This document shows, one piece after another, positions 26,821 through 36,307 of a stretch of 64,000 nucleotides of DNA (within the stretch, counting starts at the first letter, position 1; every line of letters begins with the position of its first letter). The position numbers and the translations under genes are program-made. The stretch comes from Leptospiraceae bacterium. Lineage in GTDB: Bacteria > Spirochaetota > Leptospiria > Leptospirales > Leptospiraceae. The stretch is from assembly GCA_024233875.1 (NCBI GenBank), contig JACKPB010000001.1, forward strand, positions 248,001 to 312,000, read 5' to 3'. The notes beneath the pieces were generated by a model that saw only the letters and a list, made by a program, of their open reading frames with translations, did no database searches and had not been told where the DNA came from.

Positions 26821-27067
26821 CCTGATTGTACAAGTTGGAGTCGAAGGTCCGCGTTGGATGGCACCTACTGTTCTCCGGTTTTAGTTTTTCAAACGTGCGA
26901 TTGTAATCAATGGCACCTTCATCCGATATAAATTCTCTATTGATATAATGCTCACCACTTTCATAAAAATTTCCCATGGTATCACATTCTTCAATATCTA
27001 TGTTTAGATTTTTTCTTTTGCAATCAGCAACGAAAACGATCAACAGGATGAAGAGCCATTTCCACAT
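26789..27067 (-). CDS. Small probable lipoprotein, function unknown
   Basis: 92 residues: signal MWKWLFILLIVFVADC with a lipobox-like VADC, then an acidic polar region with C33 and C69 and a proline/threonine-rich tail (SPTTTPKP). No family recognised. It overlaps the YrdC gene by 32 bases and is 8 bases downstream of the helical secreted protein gene, so the three are probably one operon. Confidence 0.6.
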   Translation of the reverse strand: MWKWLFILLIVFVADCKRKNLNIDIEECDTMGNFYESGEHYINREFISDEGAIDYNRTFEKLKPENSRCHPTRTFDSNLYNQDDSPTTTPKP

Positions 27068-27075
27068 ATTATTGT

Positions 27076-28035
27076 TTATTTCTTTTCTACTTCTTTGTCT
27101 TTTTCTGCTTCCGGAGTTTTGTCTACTACAGGTGCTCCTTCTTTCTTTTCTTCAGCGGGTAAGGGGTCGGGTTGTATGTCACCACCCAGCTTGGATGAAA
27201 TAGACGATTTGATGGCTTCCCTTTCTCTGGTTCTTTCTTTTTCTCTTTCTTCGGAAATTCGATAGAGTGAATCGTCATAGTCAATTAGATTTTCTTTGGG
27301 AACAAAGTCTTCATCCAGAAAGATATTTTTTGCAACTTTCTCTCCGAGTTTCATGTTTCTACTCTTGTTTCTGGCTACAAAATAGGGAACACGAACCAGG
27401 TTGAGTATAGCATTTTTGTATGCATAGATGGCATCTACATAATTATTCTTGGAAGCATGTTCCTGAGCTGTGGCATTGTATTCGTTGGCTGAAGCCAGAA
27501 ACTTTTCGTAAGAAGAATTGCCCAATTCAGATGCGGAAGTTGTATTGATTTTTAGATCAACTACTACAAATGAAAAATCAGCATAAAGTTTTGTGTACTT
27601 TTCTTTGTATTTATCAAACAATCCTTTTGCGGACTCATTTATATCCACCTGATTTTGTTGAAACTTTCTTCTGGCATCCAAATACTTTCTTTCGCTCAAA
27701 GTAATGGTAGCTTCCACATAACCTTTCATCAATTGACCGTATTTCTCAGATTCACCATAGTTGTAAAAACTGCTTTTAAGTTTTTTCAGGGCACGAAGAT
27801 TGGTTACTTTCAGAGTGTTGGCGGCCAGCTGAGGATCTACAGTGACTGTTCCGGTTTCTTTGAGAAGGGGTTTGTCCTCGGTGGGTGCAGAACCTGTTCC
27901 CTGTTTGTCCGGAGCGTTTGGATCCGGGTTTCCGGCTTCCTGAGCGGAAATGGAAAGGGAAAGAAACAAAACTACACTGAGTACAGAGAGATTTTTTACA
28001 CGAATGTTTGGTAAGTACATGGGAAATTTTTTCAT
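27076..28035 (-). CDS. Secreted helical protein, function unknown
   Basis: About 319 residues with a signal peptide (VLFLSLSISAQ), then a Pro/Gly/Thr-rich linker and two helical blocks. These show TPR-like spacing (YVEATITLSERKYLDARRKF; YNATAQEHASKNNYVDAIYAY), and the tail is charged and Lys/Glu-rich (AEKDKEVEKK). The frame reaches 28062, but the -10 box of a good promoter lies inside that extension. I therefore prefer the ATG at 28035, only three bases after the expected transcription start (ATGs at 28044 and 28020 are alternatives). No family recognised; probably periplasmic or surface-associated. Confidence 0.68.
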   Translation of the reverse strand: MKKFPMYLPNIRVKNLSVLSVVLFLSLSISAQEAGNPDPNAPDKQGTGSAPTEDKPLLKETGTVTVDPQLAANTLKVTNLRALKKLKSSFYNYGESEKYGQLMKGYVEATITLSERKYLDARRKFQQNQVDINESAKGLFDKYKEKYTKLYADFSFVVVDLKINTTSASELGNSSYEKFLASANEYNATAQEHASKNNYVDAIYAYKNAILNLVRVPYFVARNKSRNMKLGEKVAKNIFLDEDFVPKENLIDYDDSLYRISEEREKERTREREAIKSSISSKLGGDIQPDPLPAEEKKEGAPVVDKTPEAEKDKEVEKK

Positions 28036-28044
28036 AGCTTTCAT

Positions 28045-28073
28045 ATTATCGACAAAATACATCTACAGGTCAA
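28045..28073 (-). promoter_or_regulatory. Sigma-70-type promoter of the secreted helical protein gene
   Basis: Minus strand TTGACC (28073-28068), 17-base spacer, GATAAT (28050-28045). Transcription should start near 28038, so the ATG at 28035 would be almost leaderless. The promoter also lies within 36 bases of the divergent maf start. Confidence 0.55.
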
Positions 28074-28080
28074 CTATCCT

Positions 28081-28647
28081 TTGAAATCTGGTCTTGTTTT
28101 AAAATCAGCGTCCCCCAGGCGTAAACAAATTTTACAAAATCTGGGATTTTCTTTTTCTGTTAGACCGGCAAATGTCGATGAATCCCAAAAAAATACAGAA
28201 CAGCCCCTAGATTACCTGCGTCGGATTACCCTTCTCAAACTGGAAGAGGAAAATGCGAAGAATACTCTTTACATCTCCTCAGATACCATAGTTGTCCTCG
28301 ATGACTCTATTCTCCACAAACCCGAGACTCCGGAAAAAAATCTGGATCTTCTTCTCAGGCTTTCCGGAAAGAAGCATTCAGTCTACTCCGGGTTGGCATT
28401 AAGGAAGGAGGAAACGGAAGTATTTCTTTATGAGGAAACAGAAATCATTTTGAAAGATTTACAGAAATCAGAATGGGAAAAATACATTTTAGAAGAAAAG
28501 CCTTATGACAAAGCAGGGGGATATGGGATTCAGGATCGATTTTCCCCCGTATTGACTTTCTCCGGATCCTATTCGAATGTAGTAGGATTTCCTTTGAGAA
28601 GGTTTTTTGAATGTTTTGATCTCTGGCGTGATTGCTTAGACCTTTAG
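28081..28647 (+). CDS. maf: Maf-family nucleotide pyrophosphatase
   Basis: A 188-residue pyrophosphatase that removes non-standard or excess nucleoside triphosphates. The signature SASPRRKQIL is at residues about 9-18, VDES at about 37, the catalytic SSDTIV at about 66, and YDKAGGYGIQD at about 141. The start is TTG: the frame begins with LKSGLVLKSASPRR, exactly where family members start. There is no clear ribosome site. It is divergent from the secreted protein gene, and its 3' end overlaps the next small gene by 12 bases. Confidence 0.9.
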   Translation: MKSGLVLKSASPRRKQILQNLGFSFSVRPANVDESQKNTEQPLDYLRRITLLKLEEENAKNTLYISSDTIVVLDDSILHKPETPEKNLDLLLRLSGKKHSVYSGLALRKEETEVFLYEETEIILKDLQKSEWEKYILEEKPYDKAGGYGIQDRFSPVLTFSGSYSNVVGFPLRRFFECFDLWRDCLDL

Positions 28648-28869
28648 GTCTACGATTGCTCCTCTGCCTACGAAATCTTGTTTGGTTTCCCCTGATTCTT
28701 TAAAATTCTTTGAATTTTTAAAGTCTTTGTAAACATCCTGACTAAAAAAGTTTTCATTTGAATAGATTTTATTCACCTGGGGAATTGGATTGTATGTGTA
28801 AGTTGGACGTACGTACATGAGCGGTTCATGCACAAAATTGATCTTCTGTGAACCTTCGCCGAATACCAT
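28636..28869 (-). CDS. Small conserved-looking protein, function unknown
   Basis: A 77-residue soluble protein with no signal or membrane helix: MVFGEGSQKINFVHEPLMYV at the start and GRGAIVDLKV at the end, charged in the middle. It is accepted as real because GGGAGG lies 7 bases before the ATG, the best ribosome site in this part of the window. The 3' end overlaps maf by 12 bases. Family unknown. Confidence 0.65.
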   Translation of the reverse strand: MVFGEGSQKINFVHEPLMYVRPTYTYNPIPQVNKIYSNENFFSQDVYKDFKNSKNFKESGETKQDFVGRGAIVDLKV

Positions 28870-29061
28870 AGAACAACCTCCCTTCGTTATTTCATTTGAC
28901 GGAATAAGTACAATGAAAGATTAGGAATTTCAAATCCCTTTTTCTGAAAAAAGAAAAAAAATATTGAAACTATCTTCCTTACTTGACCCCTCACCCCCAG
29001 TTTGGACTCTTTTCCCAATAAGGATTAGACAAAACTAAGATTACGTTCAGGTTTAGGGGAA

Positions 29062-30159
29062 ATGCAAGAAAAACAAGTAAAAAATAAATCAATCAAGGAA
29101 TTTAAAAATTATGCCGACCTGAGTCGGACTCCTCTTGAATCCATTCCCAATGTCTTTCTTTATGTCTCTACAGATACTTTTGAGTTTGACCTAATCGCTG
29201 ATTACTTCAAGCACCTCTTTGAAATCAAAGGGGAACCTTTCGAGAAAATCATTTATGTCTCGGAGACAGGCGACTTAGAGAAATTATTCGCAGATCTTTT
29301 CAATTATAGTATGTTTGGATCCACAAAATTGATCCTGATCAAGAGTGGAGTTGAATTTTTCAAACCCCTTTTGCTGGCTGGAAAAAAAGATATGTTTGAA
29401 AACTTCCGAAGAAATCGGGAGGCGATTTCTGATTCCATATCGATTGTAGTGCACTACAATGCCAAAGATCTTCCCGCTAAAATGGGTACTCTTTTCAATC
29501 AAAATTACGGTTTATTGAAGAGCCGACAGTTTTACAATGAGGAACGAAAGAAGTATTTGGATGAATTTTCCCGACTGGAAAAGGTGAGTTTTTCTCCCGA
29601 AGCATCGGATGAGTTTATTCATAGGACCCCACCCAATACAGGATCTTACCTCAGAAACATTCACAAACTCAAAAATCTTTTGCATAAGAAGCATTTTGAG
29701 CTGAATGATGTCATGGAAATTCTCTTTCAAACTCATGAATTCAGCCCGTTTCATTTTGCTGACAGTCTCTTTGCCGGGAATCGAACCGAAGTCTTTCGGG
29801 AATACTCCAAAATGCCCAAAGACACAGAGTCCCACAAGATTCATTTGCTTTCCCTGCTTTCCATTCTCCTGAACCGGGCGGATGAGGTGAGGCGGGCGGA
29901 TATCATCATGAAAAGGCTAAAAGACTCTAATGATTCTGAGTTATTTCAAAAACTCGGTATGTCTTCCTATTCCGAAGGGAGGAAGCGGTTTATCAAATCT
30001 AGATTGAAAAAAGAGACCCATCTTTTTTCCGGAAAACCACTCGAGTTTTTGTATGAAATCTTACTCACCCAGAATGAGAAAATGAAATCCGTTCACATGG
30101 AAAGTCCAGATATTCTCTTAAAGATTCAGCTCGAGCAGCTCTTTCTCCTTCTAAACTGA
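29062..30159 (+). CDS. holA: DNA polymerase III delta subunit
   Basis: 365 residues, matching the length and pattern of HolA, the clamp-loader subunit that opens the beta clamp. NVFLYVSTDTFEFDLIADYF opens the first AAA-like domain; FSPEASDEFIHRTPPNTGSYL and NIHKLKNLL correspond to domain II. The C-terminal helical collar includes LLSLLSILLNRADEVRRA. HolA is poorly conserved, so the call rests on the overall pattern and on its position before tatD, a common pairing. TatD starts 51 bases after the stop. Confidence 0.75.
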   Translation: MQEKQVKNKSIKEFKNYADLSRTPLESIPNVFLYVSTDTFEFDLIADYFKHLFEIKGEPFEKIIYVSETGDLEKLFADLFNYSMFGSTKLILIKSGVEFFKPLLLAGKKDMFENFRRNREAISDSISIVVHYNAKDLPAKMGTLFNQNYGLLKSRQFYNEERKKYLDEFSRLEKVSFSPEASDEFIHRTPPNTGSYLRNIHKLKNLLHKKHFELNDVMEILFQTHEFSPFHFADSLFAGNRTEVFREYSKMPKDTESHKIHLLSLLSILLNRADEVRRADIIMKRLKDSNDSELFQKLGMSSYSEGRKRFIKSRLKKETHLFSGKPLEFLYEILLTQNEKMKSVHMESPDILLKIQLEQLFLLLN

Positions 30160-30210
30160 GCAGTCAAAAAGATACTTCAAGAAATCTAACCATAAAAAAA
30201 TCTGGTCATC

Positions 30211-31011
30211 ATGAACTTCGGGCTTATCGACACACATTGCCATCTGGATATCATCGAAAAAGAAGGTCTTGCGATAGAAGAGACCCTCACACTCTCCCGG
30301 GATTCCGGGGTCCAAAAAATAGTTCAAATTGGAATCAATCATTCAACTTCGGTCTTTGCCAGAGAGTTGAGTGAGAAAACAAACCCTATCGACATTCATT
30401 TTACTGTGGGCTGCCATCCCGCCGATCAGATTTCAGAAGTGGAACAATCTCAAATCGATTCTGAAATCGACAAGTCACAAAACAACCCTGGCTTCGTAGG
30501 AATTGGAGAGATCGGTTTGGATTACTTCCACGGTGCCAACTCCCGGGAAGATCAAAGGAAAGTTTTTGAAAAGTATCTCTCCCGTTCTATCGAAATTTCA
30601 GCACCGGTTGTGATCCATTCCAGAGATGCTGCGGAAGATACTGTTTCCATCCTGTCTTCCTTTCCCCGGGCTTTCGGAGTCATGCATTGTTTTACGTATG
30701 ACTACACTCTGGCTAAAAAATTTGTCGATCTCGGGTACTACATTTCATTCTCCGGTATTGTGACTTTCAAATCAGCAAAGGACATTATGGAAGCAGCAGA
30801 AAAACTTCCCCTCGAGTCCATTCTTATCGAAACGGATGCTCCTTTTCTGGCCCCAGCTCCCTTTCGGGGAAAGAGAAATGATCCCACGAAATTGAAACAC
30901 ATTTTTGAAAAACTGGTGGAACTCCGTAGTGAGTCCGATGAAAGAATTGCCGAACAACTGCTTTTGAATTCAAATAACTTTATCAAGAAAATAGGATTGG
31001 CTCATGCTTGA
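30211..31011 (+). CDS. tatD: TatD-family metal-dependent deoxyribonuclease
   Basis: A 266-residue TIM-barrel hydrolase that trims DNA ends, with magnesium or other metal ligands in DTHCHLD (near the start), the glutamate in GIGEIGLDYFH, VIHSRDA, MHCFTYD and ETDAPFLAP. All canonical. The stop overlaps the serS start by 8 bases. Confidence 0.93.
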   Translation: MNFGLIDTHCHLDIIEKEGLAIEETLTLSRDSGVQKIVQIGINHSTSVFARELSEKTNPIDIHFTVGCHPADQISEVEQSQIDSEIDKSQNNPGFVGIGEIGLDYFHGANSREDQRKVFEKYLSRSIEISAPVVIHSRDAAEDTVSILSSFPRAFGVMHCFTYDYTLAKKFVDLGYYISFSGIVTFKSAKDIMEAAEKLPLESILIETDAPFLAPAPFRGKRNDPTKLKHIFEKLVELRSESDERIAEQLLLNSNNFIKKIGLAHA

Positions 31012-32260
31012 CACCCATATGATTGTGGAAACTCCCGGGATATTGAAAGAAACTCTTTTAAAGAGAAAGATGGATCCCTCCCTTCTTTCCAATCTGGAGG
31101 CACTGATCGAAAAGAAAAAATCGGTTCAGGCTCAGGTTGAGGAATTGCGAAGGGAAAGAAATCGTGTGAGCAAGGAGTTGGGTTTCAAAAAATCCAAAGG
31201 GGAAGATATTTCTCAAGCATCCCTGGAGATGAAAGAAGTTGGGTATAAGATTAAAGAATTGGAAGGAGAACTTCAGAACTTTGAATCAGAACTCAATGAT
31301 CTCAATCTCGGACTTCCGAACCTTTTGGATCCCTCTGTTCCGGAAGGTTCTTCCGAGGCTGACAATCAGGAACTCTTCACTCAGGGTGAAAAAAGAAAAT
31401 TTTCTTATGAACCCAAACCACATTTTGAAATCGGAGAAAAATTGGGCATCTTTGATTTTGAAAGAGGGGTTAAGCTATCGGGTTCCCGCGCCTATACCTA
31501 TTTTGGATTGGGTTCCCGAATGGAAAGGGCACTCATGAACTTTATGTTGGATGTGCACAGAAAAGATCATGGTTATGAAGAAGTTTGGGTTCCCTTATTG
31601 GTAAATGATGATTCCATGATGACCACCGGACAGTATCCAAAATTCAAAGATGAATACTATCGATTGGAGAAAGACAATCTCAATCTAATTCCCACAGCTG
31701 AAGTTTCACTGACTAACCTCTATAGAGATGAGATTCTCAAGGAAGAATTTTTGACCAGAAGTGTGATGGCTCATACTTCCTGCTTTCGAAGAGAGGCCGG
31801 TTCTTACGGAAGGGATACCAAGGGTTTGGTTCGGGTGCATCAATTTCAAAAAGTTGAATTGGTGAAGTTTACCCGTCCGGAAGATTCGGAAGCCGAACAT
31901 GAGAAAATGCTAAAGAATGCAGAAAGAATTTTACAATTATTGGATCTTCCTTATAGGGTTATGCTCCTCTGTAGTGTGGATACATCCAACTCCTCTTCCA
32001 AAACCTATGATATAGAAGTATGGATGCCGGGACTCAATCGATACATGGAAATCTCCTCTGTTTCGAATTTTAAAGACTATCAATCCCGCAGGGGTAAGAT
32101 TCGCTACAAGAACAAAGAAGGAAAAAATGTTCTCGTTCATACGATCAACGGATCGGGTCTGGCTATAGGAAGAACCCTGGCGGCAGTTATTGAAAACTAT
32201 CAAACCGAGGATGGAAATTTCGAAATTCCGGAAGTTCTGAAACCTTATCTGGCTCTTTAG
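31004..32260 (+). CDS. serS: Seryl-tRNA synthetase
   Basis: A 418-residue class II synthetase. The N-terminal coiled-coil arm that binds the tRNA covers about residues 25-105 (KKKSVQAQVEELRRERNRVS). Motif 2 is CFRREAGSYGRDTKGL, and motif 3 is NGSGLAIGRTLAAVIENYQ. TAEV marks the serine site. Length is normal for the family (about 420-430). Confidence 0.96.
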   Translation: MLDTHMIVETPGILKETLLKRKMDPSLLSNLEALIEKKKSVQAQVEELRRERNRVSKELGFKKSKGEDISQASLEMKEVGYKIKELEGELQNFESELNDLNLGLPNLLDPSVPEGSSEADNQELFTQGEKRKFSYEPKPHFEIGEKLGIFDFERGVKLSGSRAYTYFGLGSRMERALMNFMLDVHRKDHGYEEVWVPLLVNDDSMMTTGQYPKFKDEYYRLEKDNLNLIPTAEVSLTNLYRDEILKEEFLTRSVMAHTSCFRREAGSYGRDTKGLVRVHQFQKVELVKFTRPEDSEAEHEKMLKNAERILQLLDLPYRVMLLCSVDTSNSSSKTYDIEVWMPGLNRYMEISSVSNFKDYQSRRGKIRYKNKEGKNVLVHTINGSGLAIGRTLAAVIENYQTEDGNFEIPEVLKPYLAL

Positions 32261-32269
32261 CCAATCTGC

Positions 32270-33238
32270 TTACCGGGTAGTTTGTGATACCGAATCCAGA
32301 TATTTTTTTAGCATCAATTGGATGTGAATGTATTTCGGTGAATTGTGCTTCATAATGAGTAAAAATTCTTCAACATCGATTTTCATCTCTTTGCAGTAAG
32401 TAAGGATTCGGGGAATCATCACATTCTTTTGATATTCCCCGGAAGGTTCATATTCAAGAAAATAAAAGATTAATGAAGTGACATCCCAGGATTCCAGGTA
32501 AAGAAATACTAAACCGGGTACAATCCAAATCAGGGGTACATAAAAAATATCATAAAACGGAAACGGTAGGTAAGAAAGGAGAAGTACAGCTCCGAGTAAA
32601 ATCTGAATCCTTCCGCAATCGAGATTGCTCTTTAAATGAGTTTGGTAATAGTATTCATTGTTCAATCTATCTAAAATTTTTAAATAATTGTTTTCTTCTG
32701 TTTTTGTTTTTCTTTCATTATCCAAAGAAAAGAAATCTTTCAAATAGTTTGGGGAAAGCTCTTGATGATTTTCCAGAATCACTCTCTCGAAGTCGGAACG
32801 GAAGTAATTGTTCCCTCTTAAAAATTCATCGATCACATCACGGATATGGTTTTCATAAGCATCCCACTTGCTCAGGGTGTTAAAATAATAATCCAATTCA
32901 TTGTAAAAAGCAGAAAAGACCAGACCATAGAATAGGATGACCAGAAAGAATGGAATCCAGACAAACACAGGAGAGAGTAGTTTTAGAATACTGAAATAGG
33001 TCAGGCCGAAGACAAGGATCGGGACAAGTAACTTTTGAATTCTGGGATTCCTATAGATGTATTTCTTTTTCCAAATTCGGGTGTTCAAAACCTTAGCCAT
33101 CCAAATCATCCTGGAAATATCTTCTGCCTTCAGGTCTCTTCCCGAAGGTAATTCGGTGCCGCAGTAAGGACAGACCGATTGTAGACTGTGGATTGAGGCT
33201 CCACAGGATTCACAATTGAATTTAAGCCCTGTTTTCAT
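32270..33238 (-). CDS. Zinc-ribbon membrane protein (larger of two tandem paralogues)
   Basis: 322 residues. The N-terminal zinc ribbon has C9, C12, C23 and C26 (CESC, CPYC), then two hydrophobic helices (about 72-110), a polar central region, and two more helices (about 215-248). A conserved block near the C-terminus, YQKNVMIPRI, also occurs in the next gene as YQQNVLIPKI. The function is unknown. The gene overlaps its smaller paralogue by 17 bases and follows it, so the two are co-transcribed. Confidence 0.7.
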   Translation of the reverse strand: MKTGLKFNCESCGASIHSLQSVCPYCGTELPSGRDLKAEDISRMIWMAKVLNTRIWKKKYIYRNPRIQKLLVPILVFGLTYFSILKLLSPVFVWIPFFLVILFYGLVFSAFYNELDYYFNTLSKWDAYENHIRDVIDEFLRGNNYFRSDFERVILENHQELSPNYLKDFFSLDNERKTKTEENNYLKILDRLNNEYYYQTHLKSNLDCGRIQILLGAVLLLSYLPFPFYDIFYVPLIWIVPGLVFLYLESWDVTSLIFYFLEYEPSGEYQKNVMIPRILTYCKEMKIDVEEFLLIMKHNSPKYIHIQLMLKKYLDSVSQTTR

Positions 33239-33761
33239 AGAGAAAGTTTACCAATCGATCATAGGAAGCATACTTTTCTTCTTTTAGGATGTGATATAGG
33301 TATTCCTGAAAGTAGAGATAATTCATACCCAGAGATTCCAGATCCCGGGAGATTTTTGGGATGAGAACATTTTGTTGATATCGAATCATCGCTGAGGAGG
33401 AAATCTCATCTGAATCCAAAATCGAATATGCATTGAAAATCAAAATAGGAAGTATGAGAATGGTGCTGAAAATTGGAAATGAGAATTCACCGTAAAGAAA
33501 ATAACTCAATGGAAACCAAAGAAAGAGCAAGAGAAAAGGGAGAAAAATTTTATAAAGTGTCAGATGAACGAAACTTAGATTCATGAGTTCGGTTCTTAAA
33601 TCATTGATGTAATTTTCCAAAAACTCTTTTTGATCTTCAGAAAATTCAAAAACACTACTGAAGGGAGTTCCACAATAGCCACATTCCAGGGAAGTACCCA
33701 GAATCTCCGCACCGCAGTTTGAACAATCTTTCCAGGGAAAATATCTAACTTCCATAGACAT
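33222..33761 (-). CDS. Zinc-ribbon membrane protein (smaller paralogue)
   Basis: 179 residues with the same plan: zinc ribbon C13, C16, C27, C30 with the same C-x2-C-x10-C-x2-C spacing as the neighbour, two hydrophobic helices (about 66-105) and YQQNVLIPKI. It lacks the second pair of helices. It begins with AAGGAAGAG upstream of the ATG. Tandem duplication followed by divergence is the simplest explanation. Family unknown. Confidence 0.7.
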   Translation of the reverse strand: MSMEVRYFPWKDCSNCGAEILGTSLECGYCGTPFSSVFEFSEDQKEFLENYINDLRTELMNLSFVHLTLYKIFLPFLLLFLWFPLSYFLYGEFSFPIFSTILILPILIFNAYSILDSDEISSSAMIRYQQNVLIPKISRDLESLGMNYLYFQEYLYHILKEEKYASYDRLVNFLYENRA

Positions 33762-33799
33762 CCATCTCTTCCTTATGTAAAGATTTGTAAACCCTAAGA

Positions 33800-33895
33800 A
33801 TGCTTAGAATCTATCGAAGCAAAAATTTTCATTCTTTTTCTCTTGAGAGATTGAAAGCGTTGATTTTGTTGGTATATAAGGGATGTGCAGAATGA
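33800..33895 (+). CDS. Candidate leader peptide for ilvC attenuation
   Basis: A 31-codon frame, ATG at 33800 and TGA at 33893-33895. It ends with LKALILLVYKGCAE, so codons 18-25 hold a dense run of leucine, isoleucine and valine codons (TTG, TTG, ATT, TTG, TTG, GTA), as expected of a leader that senses branched-chain aminoacyl-tRNA. A hairpin plus T-run follows at once and ilvC starts 170 bases later. There is no clear ribosome site before the ATG. Composition could arise by chance; the position makes it worth listing. Confidence 0.45.
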   Translation: MLRIYRSKNFHSFSLERLKALILLVYKGCAE

Positions 33896-33948
33896 ACTTT
33901 CTTAGGGAAATAAATCCCGGGAGAGCAAAGTGTTCTTAGATTTTTTTT
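33894..33948 (+). terminator. Possible attenuator hairpin and T-run before ilvC
   Basis: GAAC/GTTC (33894-33897 and 33932-33935) with U-rich flanking pairs encloses a GGGA/TCCC hairpin (33905-33908, 33914-33917). Eight T (33941-33948) follow after five unpaired bases. It begins at the leader-peptide stop codon. The gap before the T-run makes it less than ideal. Confidence 0.4.
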
Positions 33949-33995
33949 CTTTCCATCTTTAAGGAGATTTCTGAGACTTATCAAACGAGGTTCCG

Positions 33996-34012
33996 TCCTT
34001 CTTCGGGAAGGA
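33996..34012 (+). promoter_or_regulatory. Small hairpin in the ilvC leader
   Basis: TCCTTC and GAAGGA, six perfect pairs around a TTCGG loop, about 55 bases before the ilvC start. It may be part of the alternative folding of the attenuator or only a stability element. Confidence 0.35.
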
Positions 34013-34065
34013 TAAGGATTTCTTCTGCAGTTTAATCAAATCTTATAGGAAGAGGCTAATCGTAG

Positions 34066-35051
<986 letters not shown>

Positions 35052-35067
<16 letters not shown>

Positions 35068-35960
35068 CCACTCATCTGGGCATAGATATCGGTGGAATGA
35101 GTCTGAAAGCTCATCTCATCGATCGCACAGGAAAGATCTACCGATCTGCCACTGTTCCCACTGTTGCAGATTGGTCGAACTCAGAATTCCTCAATGGAAT
35201 CACTGAGATTTTAAAGCAATTTTCAGATGAATCTTACACTTCAGTGGGAGTCGGTACCCCGGGACCAGTGGACTTTGAGAAAGGATTCATCCTTCGGTCT
35301 GCCAATTTAAAAAACTTAGACAATTGTCCGGTAGTTCCTCACATTCAATCCCTTACTTCTGTCCCTGTTTACTTTAATAATGATGCCAATTGCGCTTCTT
35401 TAGGGGAATACTACTTCGGAGCCGGAAAAGGATCTGAGGACCTAATCGTCCTGACTCTGGGAACAGGTTTGGGAGTGGGTTGGGTTCACAAGGGTAAGTT
35501 GTACAATGGACATCTCGGAAACGGGATGGAAGCGGGACATCAAACCATCGTTTTGAATGGGGCTCTCTGCGGATGTGGAAGTCGCGGTTGTGCGGAAGCC
35601 TACTTCAGCACGCGGGGTCTTTTGGGCAGATACAGAGAGAAAACAGGAAAAGATCTGACAAATGCAAAGGATTTTTTTGATTTAGTTCGATCCAAAGATG
35701 TTCCGGCAGTGGAAACCCTGGAATTCGCAACCGAAGTATTGGCTCATCTTTTGAAAAACCTGGTACACTCAATCAATCCGGATCGAATTGTTCTGGTGGG
35801 CGGGCTCACAAATTCATCCGATTTGTATCTGGATCGATTGAAACATATACTAAAGGAAAATGCATTCCCGGTTCTCTGGGAACATCTACGTTTGGAAGTC
35901 AGTTCGGTAGGTGCTGGTATTTTAGGAGCTGCGGCTCTGGGATTTAAGGAGGAAGTATGA
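35052..35960 (+). CDS. ROK-family sugar kinase (probable glucokinase)
   Basis: 302 residues. ATP-binding motif LGIDIGGMSLKAHLID near the N-terminus; GVGTPGPVD; the phosphoryl-transfer aspartate in FNNDANCASLGEYYFGAG; and the ROK zinc motif CGCGSRGCAE. These fit glucokinase-type ROK kinases rather than repressors, since there is no helix-turn-helix. The start at GTG 35052 overlaps ilvC by 16 bases. The stop overlaps the HIT gene by 4 bases. Confidence 0.88.
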
Positions 35961-36304
35961 GTGAATCCTGTATATTCTGTAAAATTTTAAACAAAGAAAT
36001 TCCTTCTGAAATTGTTTTTGAAGACGAAGTCTCCATTGGATTTTCAGACCGCTTTCCGGTCTCACCCACCCATGTTTTGTTCATACCCAAAAAGCATATT
36101 GAGTCATTGGACAAACTCACAGAGGAAGACTCGGGAGTAGTCGGAAGAATCTTTATGAACATCTCTAAATTTGCCAGAGAGAAGGGATTGAACGGGGATG
36201 GATACCGTGTGGTCAATAATATGGGTTCCAATGGTGGACAAACAGTTTTTCATATCCACTTCCATCTCCTTGCAGGTAGAGCCCATGCCTGGCCTCCGGG
36301 ATAA
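35957..36304 (+). CDS. HIT-family nucleotide hydrolase
   Basis: A 115-residue histidine-triad protein. Active site HIHFHLLAGR, zinc cysteines in CIFCKI (C5, C8), and VVNNMGSNGGQTVFH. These hydrolyse nucleoside 5'-phosphoramidates or dinucleotides. Its overlap with the ROK gene makes an ilvC-ROK-HIT-flippase operon likely. Confidence 0.92.
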   Translation: MSESCIFCKILNKEIPSEIVFEDEVSIGFSDRFPVSPTHVLFIPKKHIESLDKLTEEDSGVVGRIFMNISKFAREKGLNGDGYRVVNNMGSNGGQTVFHIHFHLLAGRAHAWPPG

Positions 36305-36307
36305 GAA

